Assembly (NCBI GenBank): GCA_903911795.1
Contig: CAIWEX010000552.1
Coordinates: forward strand, 1 to 34,325
Direction: 5' to 3'
Length of the DNA: 34,325 nucleotides
Source: an uncultured Schlesneria sp.
Lineage (GTDB): Bacteria; Planctomycetota; Planctomycetia; Planctomycetales; Planctomycetaceae
A model generated the notes under the pieces. It saw only the letters and a program-made list of their open reading frames with translations. It did not search any database and had not been told where the DNA came from. Below are positions 23,979 to 32,441 of this stretch, in pieces (positions within the stretch are counted from its first letter, which is position 1; each line of letters begins with the position of its first letter). The translations under genes and the position numbers were made by a program.

Positions 23979-24443
23979 GAAACAGGCCTTTCCAGGCGAA
24001 AGAGCTCGGACCGTCAGACAGACGCAACATGCGTTCATCATCCACTGACCCGAAAAGGCCGGTGAAATATCTGGTCCGGGCAGGCGTGCTGCTGAATCAT
24101 GAAGATGATTCAGACTCCATTCGTTCGGCACGCGGTCGAAACCCTAAAGCGAGCGATCCGCAATTCAAAAGCTGTTGTCACAGGTGTCGGTCGTGGTTTC
24201 GCAAGAACGGGCGAGTTGAACCACTGTCTCCCGAAGGAGCGAACTGGTAACGGCTTGGTCGGTTAAGCGAAGGCTCACATGATTCCTGCATTTCTGCAGG
24301 AAATTACTCTTTCAAATGGCCCACCGAGCTTGTCTCGGTGTTGGATTGGCCCATGACGATGATGGTTCCAGGTAAGGCAAGGCGTCGTTCAAAGGCCGAT
24401 TATCCACCGAGGCAAGCTCGGTAGGGATGTTAAAGAAAGTGTC
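23979..24443. other. 465-bp intergenic region with an inverted repeat
   Basis: Separates the branching-enzyme stop from the HSH-domain gene start, so the latter's promoter should lie at its left side. The only recognised structure is the inverted repeat at 24320-24425. No gene is credible. Confidence 0.5.
24320..24425. repeat. Inverted repeat R3 (CACCGAG-type), copy A
   Basis: CCCACCGAGCTTGTCTCGGTG (24320-24340) is mirrored by CCACCGAGGCAAGCTCGGTAGG (24404-24425). Each arm also folds on itself (CACCGAG/CTCGGTG). A looser copy lies at 26787-26880. Confidence 0.65.
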
Positions 24444-26294
24444 TTATGCGGAGACGGGCTTGTCCTGAGAGTAAACGAGAACGCTGTACGACCCGATGCT
24501 GAATATTCCTGATGCCGGAAATCCGTCGGCCGTTGTCGCGACGGGAGCGGCAGGATCCTGACCTTGCTCAGTAGCGCTGACAACATCAGCACTGGGGTGG
24601 TTTCCGAACGCGTGGCTGTAGCCGCTCCAATCGCTATTCAGTCGCAATCGCCATGTTCCAGATGCAGGTAGTCCCAGCCTGTAGTTGACTCGCGCAGTCC
24701 GTGAGAGGTTCACGACGACCACAACATCGTCTGCAGGCCACCCTTGATGCCAGCGATGAAACGCGATGACGTTCTCAGCCTGATTCTGGTGAAACACGTT
24801 CAGTCCAGATCCACAGAGCCCACGTGAACATGCTGTTCGGTTCAGCCGAAGATGCACCAGATCTCGATACATCCGCAGCAGGCCTACGAATTCTTCGGAC
24901 TTATGCCAATCCAGCGGAACCGAGTCCTGGAACCAGCCGTCTTCGAGAAATTCCTGCCCCTGGAACAGCATCGGAATTCCTGGGGACGTCAGGACCAGTG
25001 CGGCGGCCAGCGTGGATCGCTTCTGAGCAAACCAGTTGTCTGAGTCTTGTGAATCGATCTCTGAAGGGATCCGAGCTTTACCATTCGCCACTTCATCGTG
25101 CGATTCACTGTAGATCACTCGTTGATAGGGATCGCCGTTATAGTTTGCTCCAAGGGCGCCCCGAACACTTTCGAGAGACCGATTCTCGTCATTCGGAGTG
25201 ATTACCGCTTCGCGAATCGGATGGACAAACTGAGCATCCCATTGAGCGCTGAATCCGGCTCCACCGGCGTCTGCAGCTTGAGTGATTCGTTCTTCGTTAT
25301 GCAGGTCCTCGGCGATCGTGATGCGACCAGGAAATCGCTCAGCGATGTCGCGATTGATCCATTGCGTAAGACTCCAGGCTTCGGGGAGATCACCGCTGGG
25401 ATCACCGTCGGCCCGTACGGTGCGCATATAGACCGTCATGTCGAGCCGCAGTCCGTCGACGTGGTATTCTTCCATCCACATCAGGGCATTGTCACGAATG
25501 AACTGCCGAACTTCTTTACGACCGTAGTCAGGTCGCGTCGAACCCCAGGGGGTCTCGGCACGCCAGTCATTGTAGAAATAGATACCTCCCAGGCCGTTCT
25601 CGCTCCAACCGTCAAATTGCCAAAGCGAGAGATCACTCGGACCAAAATGGTTGTAGACGACGTCCAGAATCACAGCGATTCCAACGCGATGTGCGGCCTG
25701 GACGAAGCGTTTGAAACCCGCAGGCCCCCCGTAGGAATTTTCGACGGCAAACAGACATGCGGGGTTGTAGCCCCACGAAAGATCTCCGGCGAATTCCGCC
25801 AGCGGCATAATCTCGATGACGTTGACGCCCAGTCGTTGCAGGTGATCCAGCTTCTTGATTGCTTCTGCAAACTTGTCCGGCACGTCTTCTGGCGCCGATT
25901 GAAATGTCCCGACGTGTAGTTCGTAGATGACCAGTTCGTTGATGGGTTGCAACTGGAAATCGTCGTTGTCCCATTCGAAATGCGGGTCATGTACAACCCC
26001 GTTCCCGATGGAGTTCGTGACTTGTCGCGCGTACGGATCGATGCGTGAGAGTTGTTGTTCGCCGTTGACGATGTGATATCGGTACTCGGCTCCAATCGCG
26101 GCATGTTCCAGATCTGCGTACCAGTAGCCGTCCCCCTCCATCACCATCGGGTCGTGATCGGTTGACCAGTCATTGAACGTCCCGGTCACAAAGACCGATT
26201 CAGCATGCGGAGCCCAGACGCGAAAGGCGACGCCTGCGTCATGGGGCATTGCTCCCATTCCCACATACGATTTGGCGGCGGCAATCATCGGCAT
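24444..26294 (-). CDS. glgB: GH13 alpha-glucan branching-type enzyme
   Basis: A 616-residue alpha-amylase superfamily enzyme with an N-terminal CBM48/E-set domain (about 20-120: VAFRVWAPHAESVFVTGTFN), a GH13 barrel and an all-beta C-terminal domain. Catalytic signatures are DVVYNHFG (211-218), VDGLRLD with nucleophile D285, TIAEDL with acid/base E329, and ESHDEVANGK with D400, the last close to the HDEVVHGK of branching enzymes. VIYELHVGTF is also found in trehalohydrolases (TreZ), so a TreZ-like role is not excluded. The start is ATG at 26294 because AGGGGA lies 6 nt upstream; a GTG at 26384 adds 30 residues without a ribosome-binding site. Glycogen modification would fit a stress or stationary-phase island. 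Confidence 0.85.
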   Translation of the reverse strand: MPMIAAAKSYVGMGAMPHDAGVAFRVWAPHAESVFVTGTFNDWSTDHDPMVMEGDGYWYADLEHAAIGAEYRYHIVNGEQQLSRIDPYARQVTNSIGNGVVHDPHFEWDNDDFQLQPINELVIYELHVGTFQSAPEDVPDKFAEAIKKLDHLQRLGVNVIEIMPLAEFAGDLSWGYNPACLFAVENSYGGPAGFKRFVQAAHRVGIAVILDVVYNHFGPSDLSLWQFDGWSENGLGGIYFYNDWRAETPWGSTRPDYGRKEVRQFIRDNALMWMEEYHVDGLRLDMTVYMRTVRADGDPSGDLPEAWSLTQWINRDIAERFPGRITIAEDLHNEERITQAADAGGAGFSAQWDAQFVHPIREAVITPNDENRSLESVRGALGANYNGDPYQRVIYSESHDEVANGKARIPSEIDSQDSDNWFAQKRSTLAAALVLTSPGIPMLFQGQEFLEDGWFQDSVPLDWHKSEEFVGLLRMYRDLVHLRLNRTACSRGLCGSGLNVFHQNQAENVIAFHRWHQGWPADDVVVVVNLSRTARVNYRLGLPASGTWRLRLNSDWSGYSHAFGNHPSADVVSATEQGQDPAAPVATTADGFPASGIFSIGSYSVLVYSQDKPVSA

Positions 26295-26432
26295 CGGCAG
26301 TCCCCTGGCTTCATTTTGAAATGCGATGGCGGTTCGTGTGGTGACACCATCAATACCTGACGTGCGTGCGACCGACTCTGTCACTGAACACTCGCGACGA
26401 CGGATCTCTTACTACGATGATGGCGAACGGCA

Positions 26433-26726
26433 TCAATGGACGTCTGCAAAATCGACCTGATTCACGAGTGCCTCAAGCTTGGTCACAACCGTCTTGTCGT
26501 CGGTCTTGGGAGAGACTCGGATCTTGCTCCCGACCTGAAGTTCCCCGATCTGACAGATCGTTCCGTCGCGACAGACATACGCGTCGTGTGCCACTCGGAA
26601 GGAATATCTATTTCCGATTGGGCACTGCATCACGAAGTTGTCATCAGAAACGCTGATCAACACACCATCATGGAAATCGCCACGTGGTTCCACGTTCGAA
26701 GGTGTTTCAACAAGGTTTACCACCAT
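26433..26726 (-). CDS. Diverged single HSH/CDGxxC-type domain protein
   Basis: A 97-residue protein whose residues 19-94 follow the same plan as the domains at 22827 and 23526: HDG, ISVSDDNFVM, a Cys pair (CRDGTIC), ELQVGSKIRV, VTKLEALVN and FA. The HSH is replaced by YSF and the Cys pair is one residue further apart, so a metal site, if any, would differ. There is no signal peptide. The ATG at 26726 has only a weak upstream GGGT. It lies 138 bp upstream of the branching-enzyme start on the same strand. Assignment is by eye and is less certain than for the other two genes. Confidence 0.6.
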   Translation of the reverse strand: MVVNLVETPSNVEPRGDFHDGVLISVSDDNFVMQCPIGNRYSFRVAHDAYVCRDGTICQIGELQVGSKIRVSPKTDDKTVVTKLEALVNQVDFADVH

Positions 26727-27050
26727 TTTGTACCCAAGCTTTCAATACTCGATCTCAGTTCGTCGCCGAGATCAATCCATTCGGAATTCACCGAGCCTGC
26801 TTCGGTGAACTATTCATTACCATTGTCATTCGCATCTCGTAAAAGCGACGGAATGCACAGGCCCCCTGCCACCGAGGCAAGGTTCTGTCACGGCCAGGAA
26901 TTCCGGTTGATTCGATCAACTGGTGGGCGATAGCGAGCTGTTAAAGCCGGATGCTAGCGATTTCAGTACATGATCGATTCCGGAAAACCAAGTCGTGACG
27001 TGCGCAACCTCGGTGGGGTGTGAAACGTGTTGAGTCGTACCTGGCTGATG
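26727..27050. other. Intergenic region with a degenerate R3 repeat
   Basis: No gene seen. It contains the palindrome TTCACCGA-GCCTGC-TTCGGTGAA (26787-26809) and, about 60 bp further, CCACCGAGGCAAG (from 26869), which together look like a decayed copy of the repeat at 24320-24425. Confidence 0.5.
26787..26880. repeat. Inverted repeat R3, degenerate copy B
   Basis: CACCGAGCCTGCTTCGGTG near 26789-26807 corresponds to the left arm of copy A, and CCACCGAGGCAA at 26869-26880 to its right arm, with similar spacing (92 versus 105 bp end to end). Confidence 0.45.
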
Positions 27051-27254
27051 TCAGGGCTTCAACGTCGTCATGAATTCGTCCAGTTCCTTTTCGGCCTGCT
27101 CTTTTGCATAGCCGTAACGCTGTTGAAGAATGCCCGACAATTGTTCTCGCTTACCCGCGACAACGGTCAGGTCATTCTCCGTCAGCTTCCCCCACTTTTC
27201 CTTGACTTTGCCGGTCATTTCTTTCCAGTTGCCCTGAATCTGATCCCAGTTCAT
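27051..27254 (-). CDS. CsbD family stress protein
   Basis: A 67-residue charged helical protein. MNWDQIQGNWKEMTGKVKEKWG and LTVVAGKREQLSG are the CsbD signature, and the C-terminus (YAKEQAEKELDEFM) is helical. CsbD-like proteins are induced by sigma-B or RpoS in many bacteria, and their molecular role is unknown. A strong ribosome-binding site (AAGGAG, 8 nt spacing) precedes the ATG, which predicts efficient translation. Confidence 0.93.
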   Translation of the reverse strand: MNWDQIQGNWKEMTGKVKEKWGKLTENDLTVVAGKREQLSGILQQRYGYAKEQAEKELDEFMTTLKP

Positions 27255-27367
27255 CGCGATGACTCCTTACGTTAGTTATGGCTCAATTCGAACGACACAA
27301 GTGAAGCCGGGGTGTTACCGATGTCCACGTCTCTCGACGTGGTTCGGTCCCCTGCAACCCAATACAG

Positions 27368-27577
27368 CTAATAAACACCTGTCATAGAGGCGACCAAAGA
27401 TTCGAACAGAAAGAGCCCCAGACCAAGCGTGACTACCGTCAGAGAGGCTACGGGCTGTCGCAGTTCGAGTTCGCAGATCGACGACGGAGGTTCAACCATG
27501 CGTTGAAGATCGGTCAGGATTCCGCTCATCAGCACTGTTGATGAGCGCTCCGGCAGGTATTCAAGTTTAGCCGGCAT
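27368..27577 (-). CDS. Small membrane protein downstream of the DUF883-like gene
   Basis: A 69-residue protein with a soluble N-terminus (SGILTDLQRMVEPP) and one C-terminal membrane helix (SLTVVTLGLGLFLFESLVASM). GGAG 7 nt before the ATG lies inside the end of the upstream gene, and only 3 nt separate the stop from this start, so translation is coupled. In many bacteria a DUF883/YqjD gene is followed by a YqjE/holin-like membrane protein. The segment ILTDLQRMVE-x9-LELRQ weakly resembles that family, but this protein is shorter, so it may be a shortened relative. Confidence 0.6.
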   Translation of the reverse strand: MPAKLEYLPERSSTVLMSGILTDLQRMVEPPSSICELELRQPVASLTVVTLGLGLFLFESLVASMTGVY

Positions 27578-27580
27578 GCT

Positions 27581-28006
27581 TCAACTCCCCGCTTTGCGGC
27601 CCACGATGACCCCAATGCCAATCGCAATCAGGATCGCGGAAATGGGATTCCTCCGAACCAGTTGCGTGACATCCTCTGCCATCCCGCTGAGTTTCGCATT
27701 GTTGACGTATTCACCACCTGCATGGATCGACCGGGCGACCGATTGCGATGCGTCGCCCAGCACCCCTGAATGGGGAGCCTGACGACCCAGCCGATCACCC
27801 AACTCCTCGATTTTCCGACCGGCTGTCGCAGTCAAATCGTCTGCCCGCTGCCCAATGTTCGATGTGGCTTGTCTGGCGACTCCACCGATGGCAGAGGCCG
27901 CATGACTGGCCATTTCGCCAGCCGAACATGCTGCCTCTTTGGCCTTGTCGGTCGCCTTCGACCACTCTTGCTTTTCGACGCCGGATACCAGCGGTGATTT
28001 GAACAT
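27581..28006 (-). CDS. DUF883/ElaB-YqjD-like membrane-anchored protein
   Basis: A 141-residue protein: an amphipathic Ala/Ser-rich helical region (20-115: KATDKAKEAACSAGEMASHA) followed by the C-terminal anchor LVRRNPISAILIAIGIGVIVGR. This 'RRNP-a-iliaiGiGf--GR' tail is typical of the DUF883/YqjD family, members of which bind stationary-phase ribosomes at the membrane in E. coli. That role here is inference. GAGGAA lies upstream of the ATG. It forms a coupled pair with the next small membrane protein. Confidence 0.8.
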   Translation of the reverse strand: MFKSPLVSGVEKQEWSKATDKAKEAACSAGEMASHAASAIGGVARQATSNIGQRADDLTATAGRKIEELGDRLGRQAPHSGVLGDASQSVARSIHAGGEYVNNAKLSGMAEDVTQLVRRNPISAILIAIGIGVIVGRKAGS

Positions 28007-28135
28007 GCGAATTTCCTCGAGTTGACGTTGAATTCAGTACCGTTCACCAGATTGGTGTGTGCCAGCCGGAACTCGGCTTGGTGGTGACGCAACCGCGCTC
28101 CGAGTAGGTCAGCAGGTGGGACAGTGTCCCCATTG

Positions 28136-28318
28136 CTAGGGTGCTGCTGGCGGGTTGTCACCCGTCTTCTTGACTTCCTTTTCGGTCGTGATCGTGGTCG
28201 TCCCGCCGGGAGTGTTAATCTTCATTTCGTGCTTCGTAGACGACTTTTCCTGCTGACAACCCACGACTCCGACTGAGGCCAGGCCAGCCAACAGAAATAC
28301 TGCAATTATGCGATTCAT
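28136..28318 (-). CDS. Small lipoprotein
   Basis: A 60-residue protein. MNRIIAVFLLAGLASVGVVGC is a lipoprotein signal with C21 as anchor. The mature part is polar, with a Thr/Lys-rich middle (TPGGTTTITTEKEVKK) and a Pro/Ala end. No family recognised. It lies 130 bp upstream of the DUF883-like gene on the same strand. The ribosome-binding site is weak. Confidence 0.7.
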   Translation of the reverse strand: MNRIIAVFLLAGLASVGVVGCQQEKSSTKHEMKINTPGGTTTITTEKEVKKTGDNPPAAP

Positions 28319-28399
28319 CGACTTGTCTTTCGGAAAAATGTGTTGCGGTCGTTCTCGATCAATACCGTTGCCGACTTCCAATGAAACTTGCTACCTCTT

Positions 28400-28903
28400 T
28401 TATTGAGGCCTCGATAGAGCCTCTTCGAGTTGTGTGACGTTTGGAACCTCCACACCAAGTGCGGTCGCCAGCGCGATCTGGTGATCCTGTTCCTGGACCA
28501 GGATTCCGCGAATCTGTTCGGCAACAGCGAATTCTCCCAATGCTTCACACTGGCGGACGCGTTGGCGATAGCGGGCAATAGTCTGATTCTCGTTGTCCAG
28601 ATCGAAGCGCAGCATGTCTTCGGCCCGCGCAGATGTCTGCACCGGCTTGGCGACGGCCAGAGGCATTCCACCCAGGTAGTCGATCTGGCCTGCGATGATG
28701 ATCGCATGAGCGAGTTCTTCGGCCGCATGCACTTCCAATTCGGCGGCGATGTTCATGTATTGCGCCCCCTTGATGACCTGCGAATAGATCACGTACGAGA
28801 TGATTGCCTGATATTCACCGGCAAGATCTTCGTTGAGCAATGCAATCAGGTCTTCGCGAGTGACACCCTGAGCTTCGTGCTTCACGTGTGTTGTGGTCTC
28901 CAT
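28400..28903 (-). CDS. Bacterioferritin-like diiron protein
   Basis: A 167-residue four-helix ferritin-like protein. Candidate ferroxidase ligands are E30, E63-x2-H66, E105 and E138-x2-H141. The spacing between pairs (33, 3 and again 33, 3) equals that of E. coli bacterioferritin (E18, E51, H54, E94, E127, H130). The heme-binding Met that follows E51 there is Leu64 here, so heme is not expected at that site. Probable role: iron oxidation/storage or peroxide defence. The ATG at 28903 has GGGA upstream; a TTG at 28918 is less likely. The upstream region holds TACGTCGTACGT (28931-28942), a possible operator. Confidence 0.85.
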   Translation of the reverse strand: METTTHVKHEAQGVTREDLIALLNEDLAGEYQAIISYVIYSQVIKGAQYMNIAAELEVHAAEELAHAIIIAGQIDYLGGMPLAVAKPVQTSARAEDMLRFDLDNENQTIARYRQRVRQCEALGEFAVAEQIRGILVQEQDHQIALATALGVEVPNVTQLEEALSRPQ

Positions 28904-28999
28904 CGTTTGTATTCCCAATCATGTTTGGTACGTCGTACGTTGTTTCATCTCAGTCTGTGCGTTCGGTGAATGGTCGTGTTACGACGGCCGATCATCGTG

Positions 29000-29257
29000 T
29001 CAGGGCTGTTTGTGATTTCGCTTGTGGCGCACTTCATCGACGACTTCCCACAGCAGCGACGGCCGTTGCATCGTGCTGTCCACGAATGCTGCAAGAGCCG
29101 GGAGCAGGAAGAAAAAGAAGGAAACCTTACTCCAGGTCCACCCTTCCGGTGCGTTTACGCCAAATCCGAAGACACCTGCTGTCAGTGCACAGATCAACGA
29201 CAGCAGCCCAAGTTTTAACACGGTACTTCGCTCCTTCTTGACCGGAATGTCATCCAT
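29000..29257 (-). CDS. Small two-helix membrane protein
   Basis: An 85-residue protein with a charged N-terminus, two membrane helices (about 14-36, VLKLGLLSLICALTAGVFGF, and 44-60, SKVSFFFFLLPALAAFV), and a basic C-terminal tail (EVRHKRNHK). No named family recognised. The ATG lies 9 bp after the stop of the large Gly-rich protein gene, suggesting coupled translation. Confidence 0.65.
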   Translation of the reverse strand: MDDIPVKKERSTVLKLGLLSLICALTAGVFGFGVNAPEGWTWSKVSFFFFLLPALAAFVDSTMQRPSLLWEVVDEVRHKRNHKQP

Positions 29258-29266
29258 CTCTGACAA

Positions 29267-31213
29267 TCACTTACTGAAATTGAGGCCTGGGTCTTCTTTG
29301 GGTGAACCCAGCAGCTTGAAGTTGAATTTCTGGGGGCCATCAGGAACGAGTCCTGCGATCAGTGAACCGCCATCCTTTCGCTCCAAGGCCAACACGTTGC
29401 CCTCCAGTTTGTAGGTGCCACCAAACTCTTGAACCGCTTCTTTTTGTGTGAATTTCCAGTTGAAAGTGGCATCGTTCTTGAGAGTCATCTCGAACTTGGA
29501 ACCATCATCGCGTGATGCCTGCCAGATTCCGTCGAGTATCGCCGGATCAATTGGCGCGACTGGCGAGGCAGTCGTTGCAGGAGGAGCATCTGCTGGAGGT
29601 TGTGGAGTGGGCGTCTGGCCTGGCGTCGTGGGTTGAGCGGCAGGAGGCTTCGCGATCATTTTGAGGACATCTGCCGCAACGCGATCATTAGGTACCAGCG
29701 CGACAACCTGCTGCAACTGTCGTTCGGCCGCATCGGGATATCCATCGGCCATGTAGTGATACGCGAGCAGAAACTTCGATGCACCGTCTTGTGGATTTGC
29801 TTTTGTGAAGGCTTCAAGTGATCGAAGCTGAACTGTATAGATCGGAACTTCGGTGTACAGACTGCTGAGCGTGGTCCAATTCCATCCTGGCCCGACGGCG
29901 AGTACTGAATGGATCGTCGCTGCCGCCTGCTGATAGTCGCTCTTGGCAAACAGGACCAGCGCACGAAATTCGTGCATGACAGAATCGTCCGGGCAGATGA
30001 CAAGTCCCTTGTTGACGATGTCCAGTGCCGCGTCGAAATCATTCAGTTTGAAGGCCGCGACCGCATCGTCCAGACTCTGTCCACAGGTCATCGGTGCGTT
30101 GGCATTTGCTGCGGGAGCCACCGTGGAATATACCACGGGAATCGGCTGAGAATAGTTGTAATTGCCGTACGAAATGTAACTGGAGTTGTAGTACGGATTG
30201 TAGTAACCGAGGTATCCGCTGTTGTACCCCAGTGACCCCAGTCCCCAGGCACCCAATCCCCATCCCATCGGGCGATATCCGTATCCGCCGTAACCACCTC
30301 CCCATCCATAACCACCGTAACCTAATCCCATTCCGAGACTTGAACCCAGGCCGAATCCCAAGCCTGTCCCGAATCCGCTGCCAAATCCATTACCACCGTA
30401 ACCGCCGTATCCACCTCGATACCCGCCACCATACCCGCCATTACCGCCGTAATTGCCGTTCCAATATCCGTGATATTGCGAATGCCGATTGAATGCGGGC
30501 TGATAGTTGTTGTTACCGAGATTTACCGTGTGATTGTTCAACTGGATCGTGTTACCGCCCATCGACTGGCCTGCCACTCGTCCCCGGTTGCCACCCGTCA
30601 ATTGTGCCCCGGTTCCATTCGGCCGTCCGAAATTTCCGTTCGTACCATTTACAAAGTTGGAACGCGGTTGCCCGAGCCCGCCCGAAGGTCCATTGGGGCG
30701 GATGTTTCCACCCGGTTGAATTCCATTGACGCGTCCTCCACCTGCTTGTGGAAAACGTGCTGCACCTGCTGGTGCACCAGGCGACGTGCGAATGCCGTGC
30801 TGTCCACCTGCATTGGGCTGACTGAACGAAGGTGTGCGATTAATCGGTGCTCGTCCGGCACCACCGAGTTGTGGTCCAGAGCGAATTCCTCCCCCAGGCT
30901 GGCCACCACTGAAGTGCGGTGCACCTCCACCGCCACTCGGACCACTCGGTCGTCCGCCGCCAACAGGTCCGCCGCCGACAGGCCCGCCGCCGCCGGGATG
31001 TCCACCACCTCCGCCTGAAGGTCGCCCGCCGCCACCACCGCCACCGGGATGACCGCCACCGCCCCCACCGCCTGCGTGGCCACCACCTCCACCTCCGCCC
31101 GCGTGGCCGCCACCACCGCCTCCCCCACCACCCCCGCGGGCGTAGAGATCAAATGACGTGAGCGAGAAGGCCAGTCCACAGACGATCAGCGTTTTCCAAC
31201 TTTGAGACTTCAT
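29267..31213 (-). CDS. Exported Gly-rich protein with TPR-like and C-terminal beta domain
   Basis: A 648-residue secreted protein. The signal peptide is 1-25 (ends LYA). Residues 26-100 are almost pure Gly with regularly spaced His/Pro, followed by a Gly/Asn/Pro-rich stretch and a Gly/Tyr-rich stretch (about 250-370) that resembles structural or adhesive proteins. Residues about 390-545 look like TPR repeats (LDDAVAAFKLNDFDAALDIV, KSDYQQAAATIHSVLAV, GYPDAAERQLQQVVALVPND). A Pro/Thr linker leads to a beta domain of about 85 residues (IWQASRDDGSKFEMTL, GGTYKLEGNVLALER). A surface-exposed assembly or binding role is inference. Confidence 0.8.
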   Translation of the reverse strand: MKSQSWKTLIVCGLAFSLTSFDLYARGGGGGGGGGGHAGGGGGGGHAGGGGGGGHPGGGGGGGRPSGGGGGHPGGGGPVGGGPVGGGRPSGPSGGGGAPHFSGGQPGGGIRSGPQLGGAGRAPINRTPSFSQPNAGGQHGIRTSPGAPAGAARFPQAGGGRVNGIQPGGNIRPNGPSGGLGQPRSNFVNGTNGNFGRPNGTGAQLTGGNRGRVAGQSMGGNTIQLNNHTVNLGNNNYQPAFNRHSQYHGYWNGNYGGNGGYGGGYRGGYGGYGGNGFGSGFGTGLGFGLGSSLGMGLGYGGYGWGGGYGGYGYRPMGWGLGAWGLGSLGYNSGYLGYYNPYYNSSYISYGNYNYSQPIPVVYSTVAPAANANAPMTCGQSLDDAVAAFKLNDFDAALDIVNKGLVICPDDSVMHEFRALVLFAKSDYQQAAATIHSVLAVGPGWNWTTLSSLYTEVPIYTVQLRSLEAFTKANPQDGASKFLLAYHYMADGYPDAAERQLQQVVALVPNDRVAADVLKMIAKPPAAQPTTPGQTPTPQPPADAPPATTASPVAPIDPAILDGIWQASRDDGSKFEMTLKNDATFNWKFTQKEAVQEFGGTYKLEGNVLALERKDGGSLIAGLVPDGPQKFNFKLLGSPKEDPGLNFSK

Positions 31214-31275
31214 AATTCATTTCTTCGAGAAGGTGTTGTGCAATCCGACCACCAGACGCCGCGTCGTACCTTGAT

Positions 31276-32379
31276 TTACTTTTCGGGTGATACGGCAATT
31301 TCCGGCGTAGGTGCTCGGCGGACGATGGTCACCAGATCGCTATCAGGCAACTGCACGCCCGCGATTTCGTGATCCACCAATTGCCAGGTCATCGTGTGGT
31401 CGTTGACACGGGTATAGATGCTGGTCCCTGATGCGGTCTGACCATCTGCTGTCACGCCGCTGGTTTTCAGCACCCAGCGATCTTCGTCGCGGTGCCAAGA
31501 TCCATCGCTATAGCCACCTTCCGAGTCGAAGATCCAAGTTCGCAATTTGCCAGTCAATGGATCCCAGCCAATCCTCTGCGTGCCGCTCATGGCCTCTTCT
31601 CCAGCGACCTGGATGACGAACTGGCGCAACAGAAAATTGCCGTTATCAACAGACTCGCACGAGAAGATCACAACGGAATCTTCGTCTTCATCAACCCAGT
31701 CGCCCTGTAGCCAGCCGAGTTGCTGCAGTTGAGTCCGATGCTGTCGACGCCCCTTGGGGGCGTGATCACGGACGCTCGCTGAAAGCCACTTGCCATCAAT
31801 CTTGACGTGGACAGCGGTGTATCGACAGTAGACTGGATCGTCGTCGTCATCATCATCGTCGCCGTCGGATGACGTGACTATTGTTGTTCCATCTTCAACT
31901 GCAACGCCCGAGCTGATGAAACGGATCGATTCGATCTCCATTTCAATCTTTGCACCAGGGTTTTCAGTGAAGCATGCGGTCAGAGCTTCCTGGATCGCGT
32001 CGCGTCCCTGATGGACATTGCCTTGTGCATCAACGAATTCAGCGTCGGGTGTAAACTGAGCGACGATCGCCTTGGCGTCCGCCGCGTTGAACGCCTTGAC
32101 GAACGCTTCGCCGGTCAGGCGAATCGCTGATTCATCGGCTGCATGTGCGTCTGATTTCGTTACTTCTGTAACGGGCTTCTTGACATCGAGCTTTGGCTTT
32201 GATGTCGGCGTGTCGGATCGTGGCGCAGCCGGCGATTCAGCCCCTTTCGGTGTGTCCTTGGTCGCAGTTGGAACTGCGACCTTGTTCACGGTCTTGGGGG
32301 GTGCTTGTTCCTCGGCAGCTCTCAAAGCGACCACGGCGAGGACCATGAAGGATGTTGTCAGAATCGCGATGCGTTGCAT
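31276..32379 (-). CDS. Exported SgcJ/NTF2-like domain protein with poly-Asp run
   Basis: A 367-residue protein: signal peptide (1-22), a Lys/Pro/Thr-rich linker, then an NTF2/SnoaL-type domain at about 85-205 (IRLTGEAFVKAFNAADAKAI, FVDAQGNVHQGRDAI, HVKIDGKWLSASVRDH) of the SgcJ/EcaC kind. A run of eight Asp (174-181), coded by GAC/GAT repeats, interrupts it in a loop and could bind cations. The second domain (215-355: LGWLQGDWVDEDEDSVV, LRTWIFDSEGGYSDGSW, MTWQLVDHE) is beta-rich and unassigned. The start is ATG at 32379 with GAGA upstream; the longer frame lacks a signal peptide. Confidence 0.8.
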   Translation of the reverse strand: MQRIAILTTSFMVLAVVALRAAEEQAPPKTVNKVAVPTATKDTPKGAESPAAPRSDTPTSKPKLDVKKPVTEVTKSDAHAADESAIRLTGEAFVKAFNAADAKAIVAQFTPDAEFVDAQGNVHQGRDAIQEALTACFTENPGAKIEMEIESIRFISSGVAVEDGTTIVTSSDGDDDDDDDDPVYCRYTAVHVKIDGKWLSASVRDHAPKGRRQHRTQLQQLGWLQGDWVDEDEDSVVIFSCESVDNGNFLLRQFVIQVAGEEAMSGTQRIGWDPLTGKLRTWIFDSEGGYSDGSWHRDEDRWVLKTSGVTADGQTASGTSIYTRVNDHTMTWQLVDHEIAGVQLPDSDLVTIVRRAPTPEIAVSPEK

Positions 32380-32441
32380 ATTGACATCTCTTTCGCCGGC
32401 AGCCCACGAGCGACTGTTACTGGAATCCATGAACAGTCAAA

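Noticed and set aside
25098-25919. A 273-codon plus-strand frame within the GH13 gene
   Set aside because: It is antisense to a conserved catalytic region and is a codon-bias shadow.
29267-31213. Plus-strand frames rich in Pro/Arg/His opposite the Gly-rich gene
   Set aside because: They are reverse-strand reflections of Gly codons and carry no start signals.
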